A stretch of 64,000 nucleotides of DNA from CAZSAT01 sp964604675 (GTDB lineage Bacteria > Myxococcota_A > UBA796 > CAJQPC01): NCBI GenBank assembly GCA_964604675.1, contig CAZSAT010000009.1:1-64000 (forward strand), given 5' to 3'. The translations under genes and the position numbers were made by a program. Positions 34,946-43,759 of this stretch are shown piece by piece. Positions within the stretch are counted from its first letter, which is position 1. Each line of letters opens with the position of its first letter. The notes under the pieces were generated by a model. The model saw only the letters and a list, made by a program, of their open reading frames with translations. It had not been told where the DNA came from and searched no databases.

Positions 34946-36736
34946 ATGCGCGCCATCGTCGCCGCGGCAGCCGTGCTGTTGTCCCCGAGCGCCTTCGCCC
35001 AGAGCGTCGACACCTTCGACCTCGCCGGCTCCACCTTCGACGGGCAGGGCACCCTGCAGGTCGGCCACCCCCACATCGGCTGGGCCAGCAGCTACTACAC
35101 CGGCCTGGCCTTCGTGTATGCGAACGACCCGCTCGTGCAGGTCTTCGAGGACGGCACGGAGCAAGCGGTGGTCTCCAACCAGCTCTCCACCCGGCTGGCC
35201 GCCGGCTACAACCTCGATGCCAAGGCGCGCCTGGACGTCGAGGTGCCCGTGTACCCCTGGGTGGGCACCGCCGACGGCAACAGCTTCGCCTTCGGCGACA
35301 TCCAGGTCGGCGCCACCGTGCCGATCCTCGCCTACGACCTCGATGGTGTCGGCGACGACGGCTTCGGCCTGGCGATCATCCCGCGCCTGCGGCTGCCCTC
35401 GGGCTCGAAGGCCGCCTACGTGGGCGACGGCTTCGGCGCCTCCCTCGACGCCGCGGTCGGCGGCGCGCTCGGCGACATCGGCTGGGCCAGCAACGTGGGC
35501 GTCGATCTCTCCGGCAAGGAGCCCCTCGCCGACAGCGACCTCGAGGTCGGCTCCAGCTTCGACTTCGGAGCCGGCGCCAGCTACCGCCTCGACGCGGACT
35601 ACGCGGTCGGCGCCGAGCTCGACGGCCAGGTCGGCTTCGGCGGCACGGGCTACCAGACCAGCCCCGTCGAGGGCCACGTCTACACCAGCTACGGCTCCGG
35701 CGAAGGCCTCGGGGCCGTGCTCGGCGTGGGCAAGGGCCTGCGGGCCGGCGTCGGTGCGCCGGACTTCCGCGTGATCCTCGGCCTGTCGTGGCGCGACAAG
35801 GGCGCCCCGCCCGACACCGATGGCGACGGCCTGCCGAACGCCACCGACGACTGCCCGACCAGCGCCGAGGACCTCGACGGGTTCCAGGACTCCGACGGCT
35901 GCCCCGAGGCGGACAACGACAACGACGGCATCCCCGACGCCTTCGACCTCTGCGGACTCGACCCCGAGGACGTCGACGGCTGGCAAGACCAGGACGGCTG
36001 CCCCGACCCGGACGACGACAAGGACGGCCTGCTCGACGCCGTGGACGAGTGCCCGCGCGAGCCCGGAAGCCAAGCCACCGGCGGCTGCCCGGACAAGGAC
36101 GGCGACACGGTGCGCGACTCCGCCGACCAGTGCGTCGACGAGCCGGGCCCGCCGGCCCTGAACGGCTGCCCGGACGGCGACGGTGACCGCGTGCCCGACT
36201 TCCGCGACGCGTGCCCGGACGAGGCGGCGGATGCCCGCATCGACCCGCGCCGCTCCGACGGTTGCCCGGCCCGTGTGTTCATCAGCGCCAAGCGCATCGA
36301 GATCACCGAGATGGTGTACTTCGACACCGGCCGCACCTCGATCAAGAGCGTCAGCTTCGATCTGCTCGACGAGATCGCCGCCATCCTGAAGGAGCACCCG
36401 GAGATCAAGAAGATCGAGGTCGCCGGCCACACCGACAACGTCGGCAACGACGCCTACAACGAACGGCTCAGCCAGGGCCGGGCCGAGTCGGTCCAGAAGT
36501 ACCTGGTCGACAAGGGCGGCGTGGGCGCCGACCGCATCGTGGCGGTGGGCTACGGCGAGGCGCGCCCGGTCGAGACCAACGACACCAAGGAAGGCCGCGA
36601 GCTGAACCGTCGGGTGGAGTTCGTCATCCTGGAGCAGGACGGCGTGCCCGAGCCGCCGAAGCTCGGGCCCGTGAAGCGCAAGAAGGACCGCGCGGAAGAC
36701 GGACCCAAGGAAGTCAAGCCGGAGCGGAAGCCGTGA
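34946..36736 (+). CDS. OmpA-family outer membrane protein with TSP3-like repeats
   Basis: 596 residues with a cleavable signal (MRAIVAAAAVLLSPSAFAQS, cut after AFA). Residues about 30-285 form a transmembrane beta-barrel-like region of alternating polar/apolar strands. Calcium-type thrombospondin-3 repeats follow (PDTDGDGLPNATDDCP, DNDNDGIPDAFDLC and four or five more, each with paired Cys). The C-terminal OmpA domain binds peptidoglycan: VAGHTDNVGNDAYNERLSQG, and RIVAVGYGEARPVETND, NRRVEF. A charged tail ends it. It anchors the outer membrane to the wall. The stop overlaps the next start (TGATG), so the next MopE protein is coupled. Confidence 0.93.
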   Translation: MRAIVAAAAVLLSPSAFAQSVDTFDLAGSTFDGQGTLQVGHPHIGWASSYYTGLAFVYANDPLVQVFEDGTEQAVVSNQLSTRLAAGYNLDAKARLDVEVPVYPWVGTADGNSFAFGDIQVGATVPILAYDLDGVGDDGFGLAIIPRLRLPSGSKAAYVGDGFGASLDAAVGGALGDIGWASNVGVDLSGKEPLADSDLEVGSSFDFGAGASYRLDADYAVGAELDGQVGFGGTGYQTSPVEGHVYTSYGSGEGLGAVLGVGKGLRAGVGAPDFRVILGLSWRDKGAPPDTDGDGLPNATDDCPTSAEDLDGFQDSDGCPEADNDNDGIPDAFDLCGLDPEDVDGWQDQDGCPDPDDDKDGLLDAVDECPREPGSQATGGCPDKDGDTVRDSADQCVDEPGPPALNGCPDGDGDRVPDFRDACPDEAADARIDPRRSDGCPARVFISAKRIEITEMVYFDTGRTSIKSVSFDLLDEIAAILKEHPEIKKIEVAGHTDNVGNDAYNERLSQGRAESVQKYLVDKGGVGADRIVAVGYGEARPVETNDTKEGRELNRRVEFVILEQDGVPEPPKLGPVKRKKDRAEDGPKEVKPERKP

Positions 36737-37770
36737 TGCTCAGCCTGCTGGTGAGCCTGGCGCTGGCCCAGGACGGGGGTGGTGGAGGCCTCGACACCGG
36801 CGTGGTCGTCGTCGACACGGGCGGTGACGGCGGCGACACGGGCAGCGCCGACACGGGCAGCGCCGACACGGGCAGCCGCGACGGCGACACGGGCGGGCGT
36901 GACACGGCGCCGCCCGCACGCGACGGGGACGGCGACGGCTACCCCGAGGACGAGGACTGCAACGACCGGGACGCCGCGGTGAACCCCGGAGCCACGGAGG
37001 TCTGGTACGACGGCGTCGACCAGGACTGCGACGGCAACGATGCCGACCAGGACGGCGACGGGCACGACGCGGAAGCGCTGGGCGGAACCGACTGCGACGA
37101 CACGGACCCCGCCATCTACGAAGGAGCCACCGACTACTGGTACGACGGCGTGGACGCGGACTGCGCCGGGAACTCGGACTTCGACGCGGACCGCGACGGC
37201 TTCGACTCGATCACCTACGGCGGCGACGACTGCGACGATGCCCGGGACGACGTGTACCCGGGCGCGCCCGACGAGCCCTACGACGGCGACGTGCAGGACT
37301 GCGACGCGTCCGACGAGTTCGACGTGGACGGCGACGGCTACGACAGCGCGGCGTACGGAGGGACCGACTGCGACGACGCCAACTCGGAGCTGAGCCCCGG
37401 TGCGGACGAGGTCTGGTACGACGGCGTGGACCAGGACTGCGACGGCAACGACGACGACCAGGACGGCGACGGCTACGCCCTCGACGACGACTGCGACGAC
37501 ACCGACCCCAGCGCCTACCCGGGGGCTCCCGGTTGGACAGACGACTGCGAAGAGGTCGAGGAGGACACGTCACCGCCCGACGACACGGCCGAGCCGACCG
37601 ACGGAGACACCGGCGTCGCCGACACCGGTGAGCCGTCGTTCTACGCCGCGGAGACCCTCTTCGGCGGCGGCGGATGCGCCTGCACCTCGAGCCCCTCCGC
37701 CCCTGGCGCCGGTTGGTTGGCCCTGTTGGTCGCCCTGGTGCCCTGGCGACGACGGAACCACGCCCGTTAG
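36736..37770 (+). CDS. MopE-repeat protein with MYXO-CTERM-like sorting tail
   Basis: 344 residues. MLSLLVSLALAQDGG is the signal. A Gly/Asp/Thr tract with 15-nt repeats (GDTGSADTGSADTGS) precedes six MopE-type units with EVWYDGVDQDCDGNDADQDG and DCDD motifs. The C-terminus, GGGGCACTSSPSAPGAGWLA then LLVALVPWRRR, has the Cys-containing lead, hydrophobic helix and Arg cluster of MYXO-CTERM sorting signals, which are processed and lipid-anchored in Myxococcota. The gene is coupled to the OmpA-like gene, suggesting a joint surface role. Confidence 0.88.
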   Translation: MLSLLVSLALAQDGGGGGLDTGVVVVDTGGDGGDTGSADTGSADTGSRDGDTGGRDTAPPARDGDGDGYPEDEDCNDRDAAVNPGATEVWYDGVDQDCDGNDADQDGDGHDAEALGGTDCDDTDPAIYEGATDYWYDGVDADCAGNSDFDADRDGFDSITYGGDDCDDARDDVYPGAPDEPYDGDVQDCDASDEFDVDGDGYDSAAYGGTDCDDANSELSPGADEVWYDGVDQDCDGNDDDQDGDGYALDDDCDDTDPSAYPGAPGWTDDCEEVEEDTSPPDDTAEPTDGDTGVADTGEPSFYAAETLFGGGGCACTSSPSAPGAGWLALLVALVPWRRRNHAR

Positions 37771-37841
37771 CGACCCGAACGGCGGCGACGCAGCGGCAAC
37801 GCAGCGAGCAACCACGCCCACCAACCGATCCCCGGCGACGA

Positions 37842-37902
37842 GCCGGTGCTCGTGCACGTGGACCTCCGAGGGGACAGGATGATCCGTTGCCCGAGCACCG
37901 GC
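37842..37902. terminator. Long-loop inverted repeat between convergent genes
   Basis: GCCGGTGCTCG (37842-37852) and CGAGCACCGGC (37892-37902) are perfect 11-bp arms with a 39-nt loop, in the 180-nt gap where the MopE/MYXO-CTERM gene and the spermidine-synthase-like gene converge. It could act as a bidirectional terminator; no T-run is present. Confidence 0.45.
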
Positions 37903-37950
37903 CGGATCGCAGCATGACCCTGGCGCAGGCCGGCCCGATTCGGTCCAACA

Positions 37951-40617
37951 TCAGGGTGAGCCGGGAGTAGCCGCCTCGAGCCGGCCCAACAGCTCACGGG
38001 CCCAGTCGCCCGTGGGGCCCGGCGTGTCGACCAGCCAGCGCAGCGTGTCGGCGGCGGCCGCCAGGCGCTGGGCCCTGGCCTGGACCAGGCCGAGGTTGAG
38101 CCGCATCTCGGGGTGACCGGGGTCGACGGCCAGGTAGGCCTCGTAGGCGGCGATGGCCACGTCGGAACGACCCTCCGCCTCGGCCTGCTTCGCGAAGCCG
38201 TGGGCCGCCTTGCGCCAGGCCCGCTGCACCCGACTCAGGGGGAGCGACCTGCCCACCGCGGCGAGGACCGTGACCGCCTTGTCGTGGTCGCCGTTCGCGT
38301 CGGCGACGGGCGCCCACGCCAGCAGGCGCTGGAGCTCGCAGGAGCGGAGCACCGCCGGCACCTGTTCGGCCTCGGTGAAGCCGGCGAGCGGGTCCCGGCA
38401 GGCGTTGGTGAGGGCAGCGATGTTGTCGGCGTCGTGGGAGGCCCGCATGGTGCGCGGGGCGACGAACTCCAACAACGGCGCGTCGTCGGTCAGGAGCGGG
38501 GCGTCGCCCACGTAGGCGTCGAGGTCGGCGGGGCCGACCAGGAGCAGGGCGAGCAGGCTCTCGACCTCGTGCACGTCCTCGCGCCGGAGGTCGACGGCGA
38601 CCTCGCCGGAGACGCGCTCGCGCCAGTCGGCGAGCGACGGGCGCTCGGTGGCACCGACGATCCAGAGGTCCAGACCGTCGAGGTACACGTAGGTGTAGGG
38701 GAACACCGCGGCGACCGTGGCCACCACCGAGCGGGTCAGGGCGGGTGGGATGTCCGAGATCGGCATCCACTGGGTCAGGCTGGCGCCCGGCGCCATCCGA
38801 GCGGCCGCCAGCTCGTAGAACTCCCGGGTGTAGAGGTTGACGGCGCCCGCGCTCCACGGCTGGAGCGGCTCCATCATCACCGCGTCCCAGGTGGTGTCCG
38901 CCCGAGCGAGGAAGCTGCGACCGTCCTGGATGTGCACCTGCACCTCGGGCCGCTCCAGGAGCCCGTCGTTCGCGTCGGCGAACCAGACCCGGCCCGCGTC
39001 GACCACCTCGCGGTTCAGGTCCACGCAGTCGAGGTGCTCCAGACCGTGGACCAGGGACGCCGCGAAGGACTGGCCCGTTCCGAAGGCGATGCCGACCGCG
39101 CGATCCGGCTTGGCGCTGTGCAGCATGCTCAGGTGTCCGAGCATGCGATGCGGGCCCCCGGTGCCGGCCACCCACACGCTCTGGATCCAGACCCGTCGCA
39201 CGCCCACGTCGGCGTGGTCGGCGACCATCACCGTGCTGGTGGTGCCCTCCGCGAGGTGGAGGATGGCGCTGCCCTCCGGCAGGCGGTCGATGTAGAGATC
39301 CTCGAGCGAGGCACCGCGGAGGAGCGGGACGGCGAGGACCAGCGCGATCACCCCCGCTCGAGGTTCCGGTCGCAACGCGATCCCGAGCGCGAGGTTGGCC
39401 AGCGCCAGCGCGGAGAGGCTTCCGAGGGCGCCGACCACCGGGAGCAGGAGAAAGCCGGCCACCACCGACCCGAGCACCCCGGCGAAGGTGTTCACGACGT
39501 AGAGGCGGCCCACGTCCTGCGTGACGTCGCCACCGCGGTCGGTGAACGCGCGGGCGAGGGCGGGAAAGCAAGCCCCCATCAAGACCGAGGGCACCGCGGT
39601 GAGCCCGGCGCAGACCGCGACCGCCAGGAGCTGCGTCTGCAGGAAGTCCCCGGGAGCGTCGAGCAGGAACCGCCCGCCGCCGGTCAGCCACCCCAACAGC
39701 GGCACGATCGCCGCGGTGCTCACGCCCAACCCGAGCTGCAGGCCGCCAAAGAGCCGCAAGGGGTCTCCACGGTCGGCGGCGCGCGCGCCGAGCAGGCTGC
39801 CGACCCCGATCCCACCGATCACGGTCGCGAGGATGGTGGTGTAGGCGTAGGTCGTGGTGATGAGCACCATGCCGATGAGCCGGGACCAGACCACCTCGTG
39901 CGCGAGGGCGAGGAAGCCCGACATCGACGCCGCCACCAGGAGCTTCCGGGGCACCCGACCCGGGCCCACGCGCGGCACGCGCCGGCCGCCGCCGCCGGCG
40001 AGCCTGAGCGCCCCGGCCGCCGCCGCCAGGTTGGCCGCGGCCGCGAGCGCGTTGGTGGTGGACAGCCCCAGCACCTCGATCCACACGAAGCCCGTCAGCA
40101 CGGTGCCGGCGAAGGCTCCCAGCGTGTTCACGGCGTAGAGCCGCCCGAGGTCCGCGCCGCGCGAGGCCCGGTTCGTGGCGATCCAGCGCGACAGCACGGG
40201 AAGGGTGGCCCCTATGCAGGACGTGGGCAGGATCAGCACCGCAGCGCACAGGAGCCCCTGCACGGCGAGGACCACCGCCAGCGGCGCGTCCACCCCCAAC
40301 ACAGCAGCCTGCACCGCGTGCACGGCGGGCAACACGAGGGGCACCCCCAGCCCCAGCAGGCCGACCGCGAGCTCCAGTCCCGCGTAGACCCGGATCGGGT
40401 CGTCGATGCGGTGCGCCAGCCGCGACGCGAGCAGGCTTCCCAGGCCGAGGCCGGCCATGAAGGTGCCGACCACCACGGCCATCGCGAAGCTCGTGGCGCC
40501 GAACACCAGGCTCAGCCACCGCACCCACAGCACCTGGTAGGTCAGCGCGCACGCGCCCGAGACGAAGAAGATCGTCAGCAGGAGCCCTTCGTGGGCGCGG
40601 GCGGGGGGACGGCTCAT
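37951..40617 (-). CDS. Fused membrane MFS-like / spermidine synthase-like protein with TPR tail
   Basis: 888 residues. The first 430 or so hold about 12 membrane segments (IFFVSGACALTYQVLWVRWL is the standard opening of this family, repeated as GFLALAHEVVWSRLIGMVLI). A spermidine-synthase-like methyltransferase fold follows: GIAFGTGQSFAASL for the cofactor loop, LDCVDLNREVVDAGRVWF for the acidic residue, VQVHIQDGRSFLARADTTWD for the catalytic Asp region. The C-terminus has two TPR-like helices. True polyamine synthesis is not implied: such fused proteins are widespread and of uncertain substrate, and no speD is near. Confidence 0.88.
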   Translation of the reverse strand: MSRPPARAHEGLLLTIFFVSGACALTYQVLWVRWLSLVFGATSFAMAVVVGTFMAGLGLGSLLASRLAHRIDDPIRVYAGLELAVGLLGLGVPLVLPAVHAVQAAVLGVDAPLAVVLAVQGLLCAAVLILPTSCIGATLPVLSRWIATNRASRGADLGRLYAVNTLGAFAGTVLTGFVWIEVLGLSTTNALAAAANLAAAAGALRLAGGGGRRVPRVGPGRVPRKLLVAASMSGFLALAHEVVWSRLIGMVLITTTYAYTTILATVIGGIGVGSLLGARAADRGDPLRLFGGLQLGLGVSTAAIVPLLGWLTGGGRFLLDAPGDFLQTQLLAVAVCAGLTAVPSVLMGACFPALARAFTDRGGDVTQDVGRLYVVNTFAGVLGSVVAGFLLLPVVGALGSLSALALANLALGIALRPEPRAGVIALVLAVPLLRGASLEDLYIDRLPEGSAILHLAEGTTSTVMVADHADVGVRRVWIQSVWVAGTGGPHRMLGHLSMLHSAKPDRAVGIAFGTGQSFAASLVHGLEHLDCVDLNREVVDAGRVWFADANDGLLERPEVQVHIQDGRSFLARADTTWDAVMMEPLQPWSAGAVNLYTREFYELAAARMAPGASLTQWMPISDIPPALTRSVVATVAAVFPYTYVYLDGLDLWIVGATERPSLADWRERVSGEVAVDLRREDVHEVESLLALLLVGPADLDAYVGDAPLLTDDAPLLEFVAPRTMRASHDADNIAALTNACRDPLAGFTEAEQVPAVLRSCELQRLLAWAPVADANGDHDKAVTVLAAVGRSLPLSRVQRAWRKAAHGFAKQAEAEGRSDVAIAAYEAYLAVDPGHPEMRLNLGLVQARAQRLAAAADTLRWLVDTPGPTGDWARELLGRLEAATPGSP

Positions 40618-40651
40618 CGGCCCGGAGTCTATTCGCTCCCGACCGCGCGCC

Positions 40652-42427
40652 TCAGGCCTCGGTCGCGAGCACCCGCTTGACCTCGTCGAAGGTCGTCTCG
40701 CCGGCGAGCGCGCGGCGCACGCCGGAGTCGAGCATCCACATCACGCCGTTCTGCTCGCAGACCTCGGCCATCCTGCCCTCGTCGCCGCCATCCCGCATGA
40801 CCTCGAGGATCTGGTCGTTCGGGGCGAGGATCTCGTACACGCCCACGCGGCCCTTGAAGCCGGTGTCCATGCAGCGGTCGCAGCCGCTTCCCATGCGGTA
40901 GTTGGCGGTGGCGACCTGCTCCTGCGTCAGCCCGTAGGTCTCGATCGCCTCCTGGGGCAGGGCGGCGGGCTTCGCGCAGCTGCTGCACACCCGCCGCAGC
41001 AACCGCTGCGCCACGACGAGCTTGAGGCAGCTCGCCAGCAGGTACGGCTCCAGGTTCATGTCCGTGAGCCGGTTGAAGGTCTCGATCACCCCGTTGGTGT
41101 GCAGGGTCGACAGCACGAGGTGGCCGGTCATCGACGCCTTGATCGCGATCCGCGAGACCTCCTCGTCGCGCATCTCGCCCACGAACACCACGTCCGGGTC
41201 CTGGCGGAGGATGGAGCGCAAGCCCGACGCGAAGGTCACGCCGCCCTTCTCCTTGATCTCGACGTGGTTCACGCCCTCGATGGCCTGCTCGACCGGGTCT
41301 TCCACGGTCACGATGTTGATGTCGGGCTCGTTGATGTCGTTGATCATGGCGTGCAGGGTGGTGGTCTTGCCGCTGCCGGTGGGACCGGTCACCAGGACCA
41401 GACCCTGCGGAAGCCGCGCAGCGTTCCGGATGATCTCGAGCTGGCCGGGCGCGAAGCCCAGCGTGCCGAGGTCGGCGAGGTGGCTCTCCTTCTTCAGCAG
41501 GCGCACCACGCACTTCTCGCCGGCGACGGTGGGCAGGACCGAGATGCGGAAGCAGAGGTCCTCGCCGTTTGCCCGCAGCACGAGCTGACCGTCCTGCGGC
41601 TTCCGGCGCTCGGCGATGTCCATGCCGGACAGGATCTTGATGCGGCTCACCACGGGACCCGCCATGCGTTGAGGCGGCGTGAGCACCGTGTAGAGGCTGC
41701 CGTCGACGCGGAACCGGATGCGGAAGAACCTGTCGTAGGGCTCGACGTGGATGTCGCTCGCGCCCTTCGCCACCGCCTGCAACAGCAGGTAGTTGACCAG
41801 CCGCACGACCGGCGGCAGGTCGGCGTCGTCGGGGTTGATGTCGTCCTCGGGGCTGTCGCCCTGGAAGACGTCGTGGGCCTGCAGGCTGTCGTCTCCGGTG
41901 ATCGCGTCCATCAGCATGTCGGAGGCGAAGCGGGTCTCGAGGAAGCGCCGGAAGGTGCCCTCGGTGATGAGCCGCGGCTCGATCTTCGTGCAGCCCGTGG
42001 CGAAGCGCAGATCGTCGAGCGCGGCCACGTTGCGGGGATCGGTGATGCCGACGACCAGCCGTCCACGCTCGAGCTCGATGGGCACGCACTCGTAGCGGCG
42101 GATGAGCTTCTCGGAGACCTTCTTCAAGAGCTCGGGGTCGGGCTGGATGGACTCGACCATGCAGACCTGCAGCCCGAGCTGCTTGCCGAGGTGGGACTCC
42201 AGGGTGCGCTCGTCGAGGGCCCCGCGGTTCACCAGGATGGAGCCGAGCCGGCCGCCGTGGACCTTCTGGTGCTCCAAGGCCTCGTCGAGCTGCTCGGCCG
42301 TGATCAGGCGCGCGTCGACGAGGAGCTCGCCGAGCCGCTTCTTCCGACGGCCACGGGGTTTCCGGGCGGCCGGACCCGCAAGCTTGTCGGCGGCGGGCTT
42401 CTGCGAGAGGAAGGCGACTTCAGCCAT
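40652..42427 (-). CDS. GspE/PilB-family secretion or type IV pilus ATPase
   Basis: 591 residues. N-terminal GspE-N/MshEN domain: RLGELLVDARLITAEQLDEA and the (L)G..L(G)LQV block. The ATPase core shows ASDIHVEPYDRFFRIRFRVD, Walker A GPTGSGKTTTLHAM (about residue 348), DINIVTVEDPVE Asp box, ILRQDPDVVFVGEMRDEE Walker B, and the His box GHLVLSTLHTN. A four-cysteine zinc site is present (RVCSSCAKP and GSGCDRCMDTG). Start chosen at 42427, with AGGATGAG upstream. No pilin, PilC or secretin gene is in the window, so it is an orphan; it powers either pilus extension or type II secretion. Confidence 0.93.
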   Translation of the reverse strand: MAEVAFLSQKPAADKLAGPAARKPRGRRKKRLGELLVDARLITAEQLDEALEHQKVHGGRLGSILVNRGALDERTLESHLGKQLGLQVCMVESIQPDPELLKKVSEKLIRRYECVPIELERGRLVVGITDPRNVAALDDLRFATGCTKIEPRLITEGTFRRFLETRFASDMLMDAITGDDSLQAHDVFQGDSPEDDINPDDADLPPVVRLVNYLLLQAVAKGASDIHVEPYDRFFRIRFRVDGSLYTVLTPPQRMAGPVVSRIKILSGMDIAERRKPQDGQLVLRANGEDLCFRISVLPTVAGEKCVVRLLKKESHLADLGTLGFAPGQLEIIRNAARLPQGLVLVTGPTGSGKTTTLHAMINDINEPDINIVTVEDPVEQAIEGVNHVEIKEKGGVTFASGLRSILRQDPDVVFVGEMRDEEVSRIAIKASMTGHLVLSTLHTNGVIETFNRLTDMNLEPYLLASCLKLVVAQRLLRRVCSSCAKPAALPQEAIETYGLTQEQVATANYRMGSGCDRCMDTGFKGRVGVYEILAPNDQILEVMRDGGDEGRMAEVCEQNGVMWMLDSGVRRALAGETTFDEVKRVLATEA

Positions 42428-42526
42428 GGGACTCATCCTGGAGCGAGCGGAATTCTGCTCCCGCTTCGGCCGGCGGCTCCCAGGCTTGAGGGGGCGATCG
42501 CGGGATACTGCTGCCGCGGAGGTTCG

Positions 42527-43744
42527 ATGGGCTCCAGACGCGCGGTGGTGATCGGCGGCGGCATCACGGGCACGCTGTGCGCTCACCGCCTGTTGACCGC
42601 CGGGTGGGACGTGGTCCTGGCCGAGGCCCAGGTGCTCGGAGCGGGGAGCTCCAGCCGCACCGCAGCCGGAATCCGCCAGCAGTTCTCCACCCCGGAGACC
42701 GTGCGGGGCATGCGCTGGTCGGTGCGCGTGTACCGGGAGTGGGCGGAGCGCGTCGGCGGCGAGTCGCCCATCCAGCAACAGGGCTACCTCTTCCTCTACG
42801 GCGACCCGGCGGGCTGGGAGGAGGCGCGCGCTCGCGCAGCGGATCAGCGCAGCTGGGGCCTCGCCGACGTCGAGGACCTGCCGATCGCCAGCCTCCGCGA
42901 ACGCTTCGCCTGGGTGAGCGAAGAGACGGTGCTCGGCGGCACCTGGTGCCCCTCCGATGGCTTCCTGCGCCCGGAGCTGATCTACCAGGACGCCGGCGCC
43001 GCCTGCGAACGGCTCGGCGGCCGTGTGCTGCGCAACGCCCCCGTGACCGGCGCCGAGCACGCCGGGGGCCGACTGGTCGCCGTGCACACGCCCAAGGGGC
43101 GCCTCGAGGCCGACCTGTTCCTCGACTGCACGAACGCGTGGACCCGCCGGGTGGGCGCGCTCCTCGGCGCAGAACCCCTCCCCGTCGCGGCGGTCAAGCG
43201 CTACCTCTGGTTCCTCGGTCGGGGCGGCTTCGACCCCGAAGCCTTCGCCTCGATGCCCCTCACGATCACGCCCTCGGGCGCGTACTGCCGCCCGGAGAAC
43301 CGCGAGACCCTGATGGTCGGCTGGGCCCACGACGCCCCGGACGAAGCCGCCTTCACCTACGAGGACCAGGACGCCATCGAGGAGGCGTTCTTCCACAAGT
43401 CGGGCGTGGACGCGCGCCCCTTCGAGGCTTGGATGGCCCTCGCCGAGGCGATCGAGCCGGCCGCGGAGCTCGCCGGCATCTCCGCCACCACCGCCGGGTT
43501 CTACGCGAGCACGCCGGACCACAACCCCTTCCTCGACATGGATCCCCGGGTGCCGAACCTGGTCCGGCTGGTCGGCTTCTCGGGGCACGGCGCGATGTTC
43601 GGGCCCTTCAGCGCCGAGGTCGCCCTGGCCGTGGCGGAGGCCGGTGGCTCGGTCGCCGACGTGCGACTGGGCGACGAGCGGGTGGGGCTGGGCGCCTTCC
43701 GCATCGGACGCGCGATGGGCCACAGCGAGGCCATGGTCATCTGA
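42527..43744 (+). CDS. FAD-dependent amino-acid/sarcosine oxidase-like oxidoreductase (DAO family)
   Basis: 405 residues from the ATG at 42527 with GGAGG 4 nt upstream. AVVIGGGITGTLCAHRLL is the FAD-binding GxGxxG; SSSRTAAGIRQQFSTPETV is the second conserved block of the DAO group and resembles FOXRED1-like proteins; GFSGHGAMFGPFSAEVALAV is the C-terminal FAD-contacting motif. It should oxidise a secondary or D-amino acid using oxygen or an electron acceptor. It is divergent from the PilB-like gene across about 100 nt and not evidently linked to its neighbours. Confidence 0.88.
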   Translation: MGSRRAVVIGGGITGTLCAHRLLTAGWDVVLAEAQVLGAGSSSRTAAGIRQQFSTPETVRGMRWSVRVYREWAERVGGESPIQQQGYLFLYGDPAGWEEARARAADQRSWGLADVEDLPIASLRERFAWVSEETVLGGTWCPSDGFLRPELIYQDAGAACERLGGRVLRNAPVTGAEHAGGRLVAVHTPKGRLEADLFLDCTNAWTRRVGALLGAEPLPVAAVKRYLWFLGRGGFDPEAFASMPLTITPSGAYCRPENRETLMVGWAHDAPDEAAFTYEDQDAIEEAFFHKSGVDARPFEAWMALAEAIEPAAELAGISATTAGFYASTPDHNPFLDMDPRVPNLVRLVGFSGHGAMFGPFSAEVALAVAEAGGSVADVRLGDERVGLGAFRIGRAMGHSEAMVI

Positions 43745-43759
43745 GCGCGACCGACCCGT

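Noticed and set aside
37951..40617. Genuine spermidine synthase (speE)
   Set aside because: Fused membrane domain, no speD partner and diverged substrate loop; the fold alone does not show polyamine synthesis.
38113..40680. Long plus-strand frame opposite the spermidine-synthase-like gene
   Set aside because: Its sequence is rich in His, Arg and Gly with no motifs, and it is exactly antisense to a clear membrane protein.
42515..42535. GGTTCGA resembling a tRNA T-arm
   Set aside because: It is the ribosome site and start of the oxidoreductase gene, with no acceptor or anticodon stem around it.
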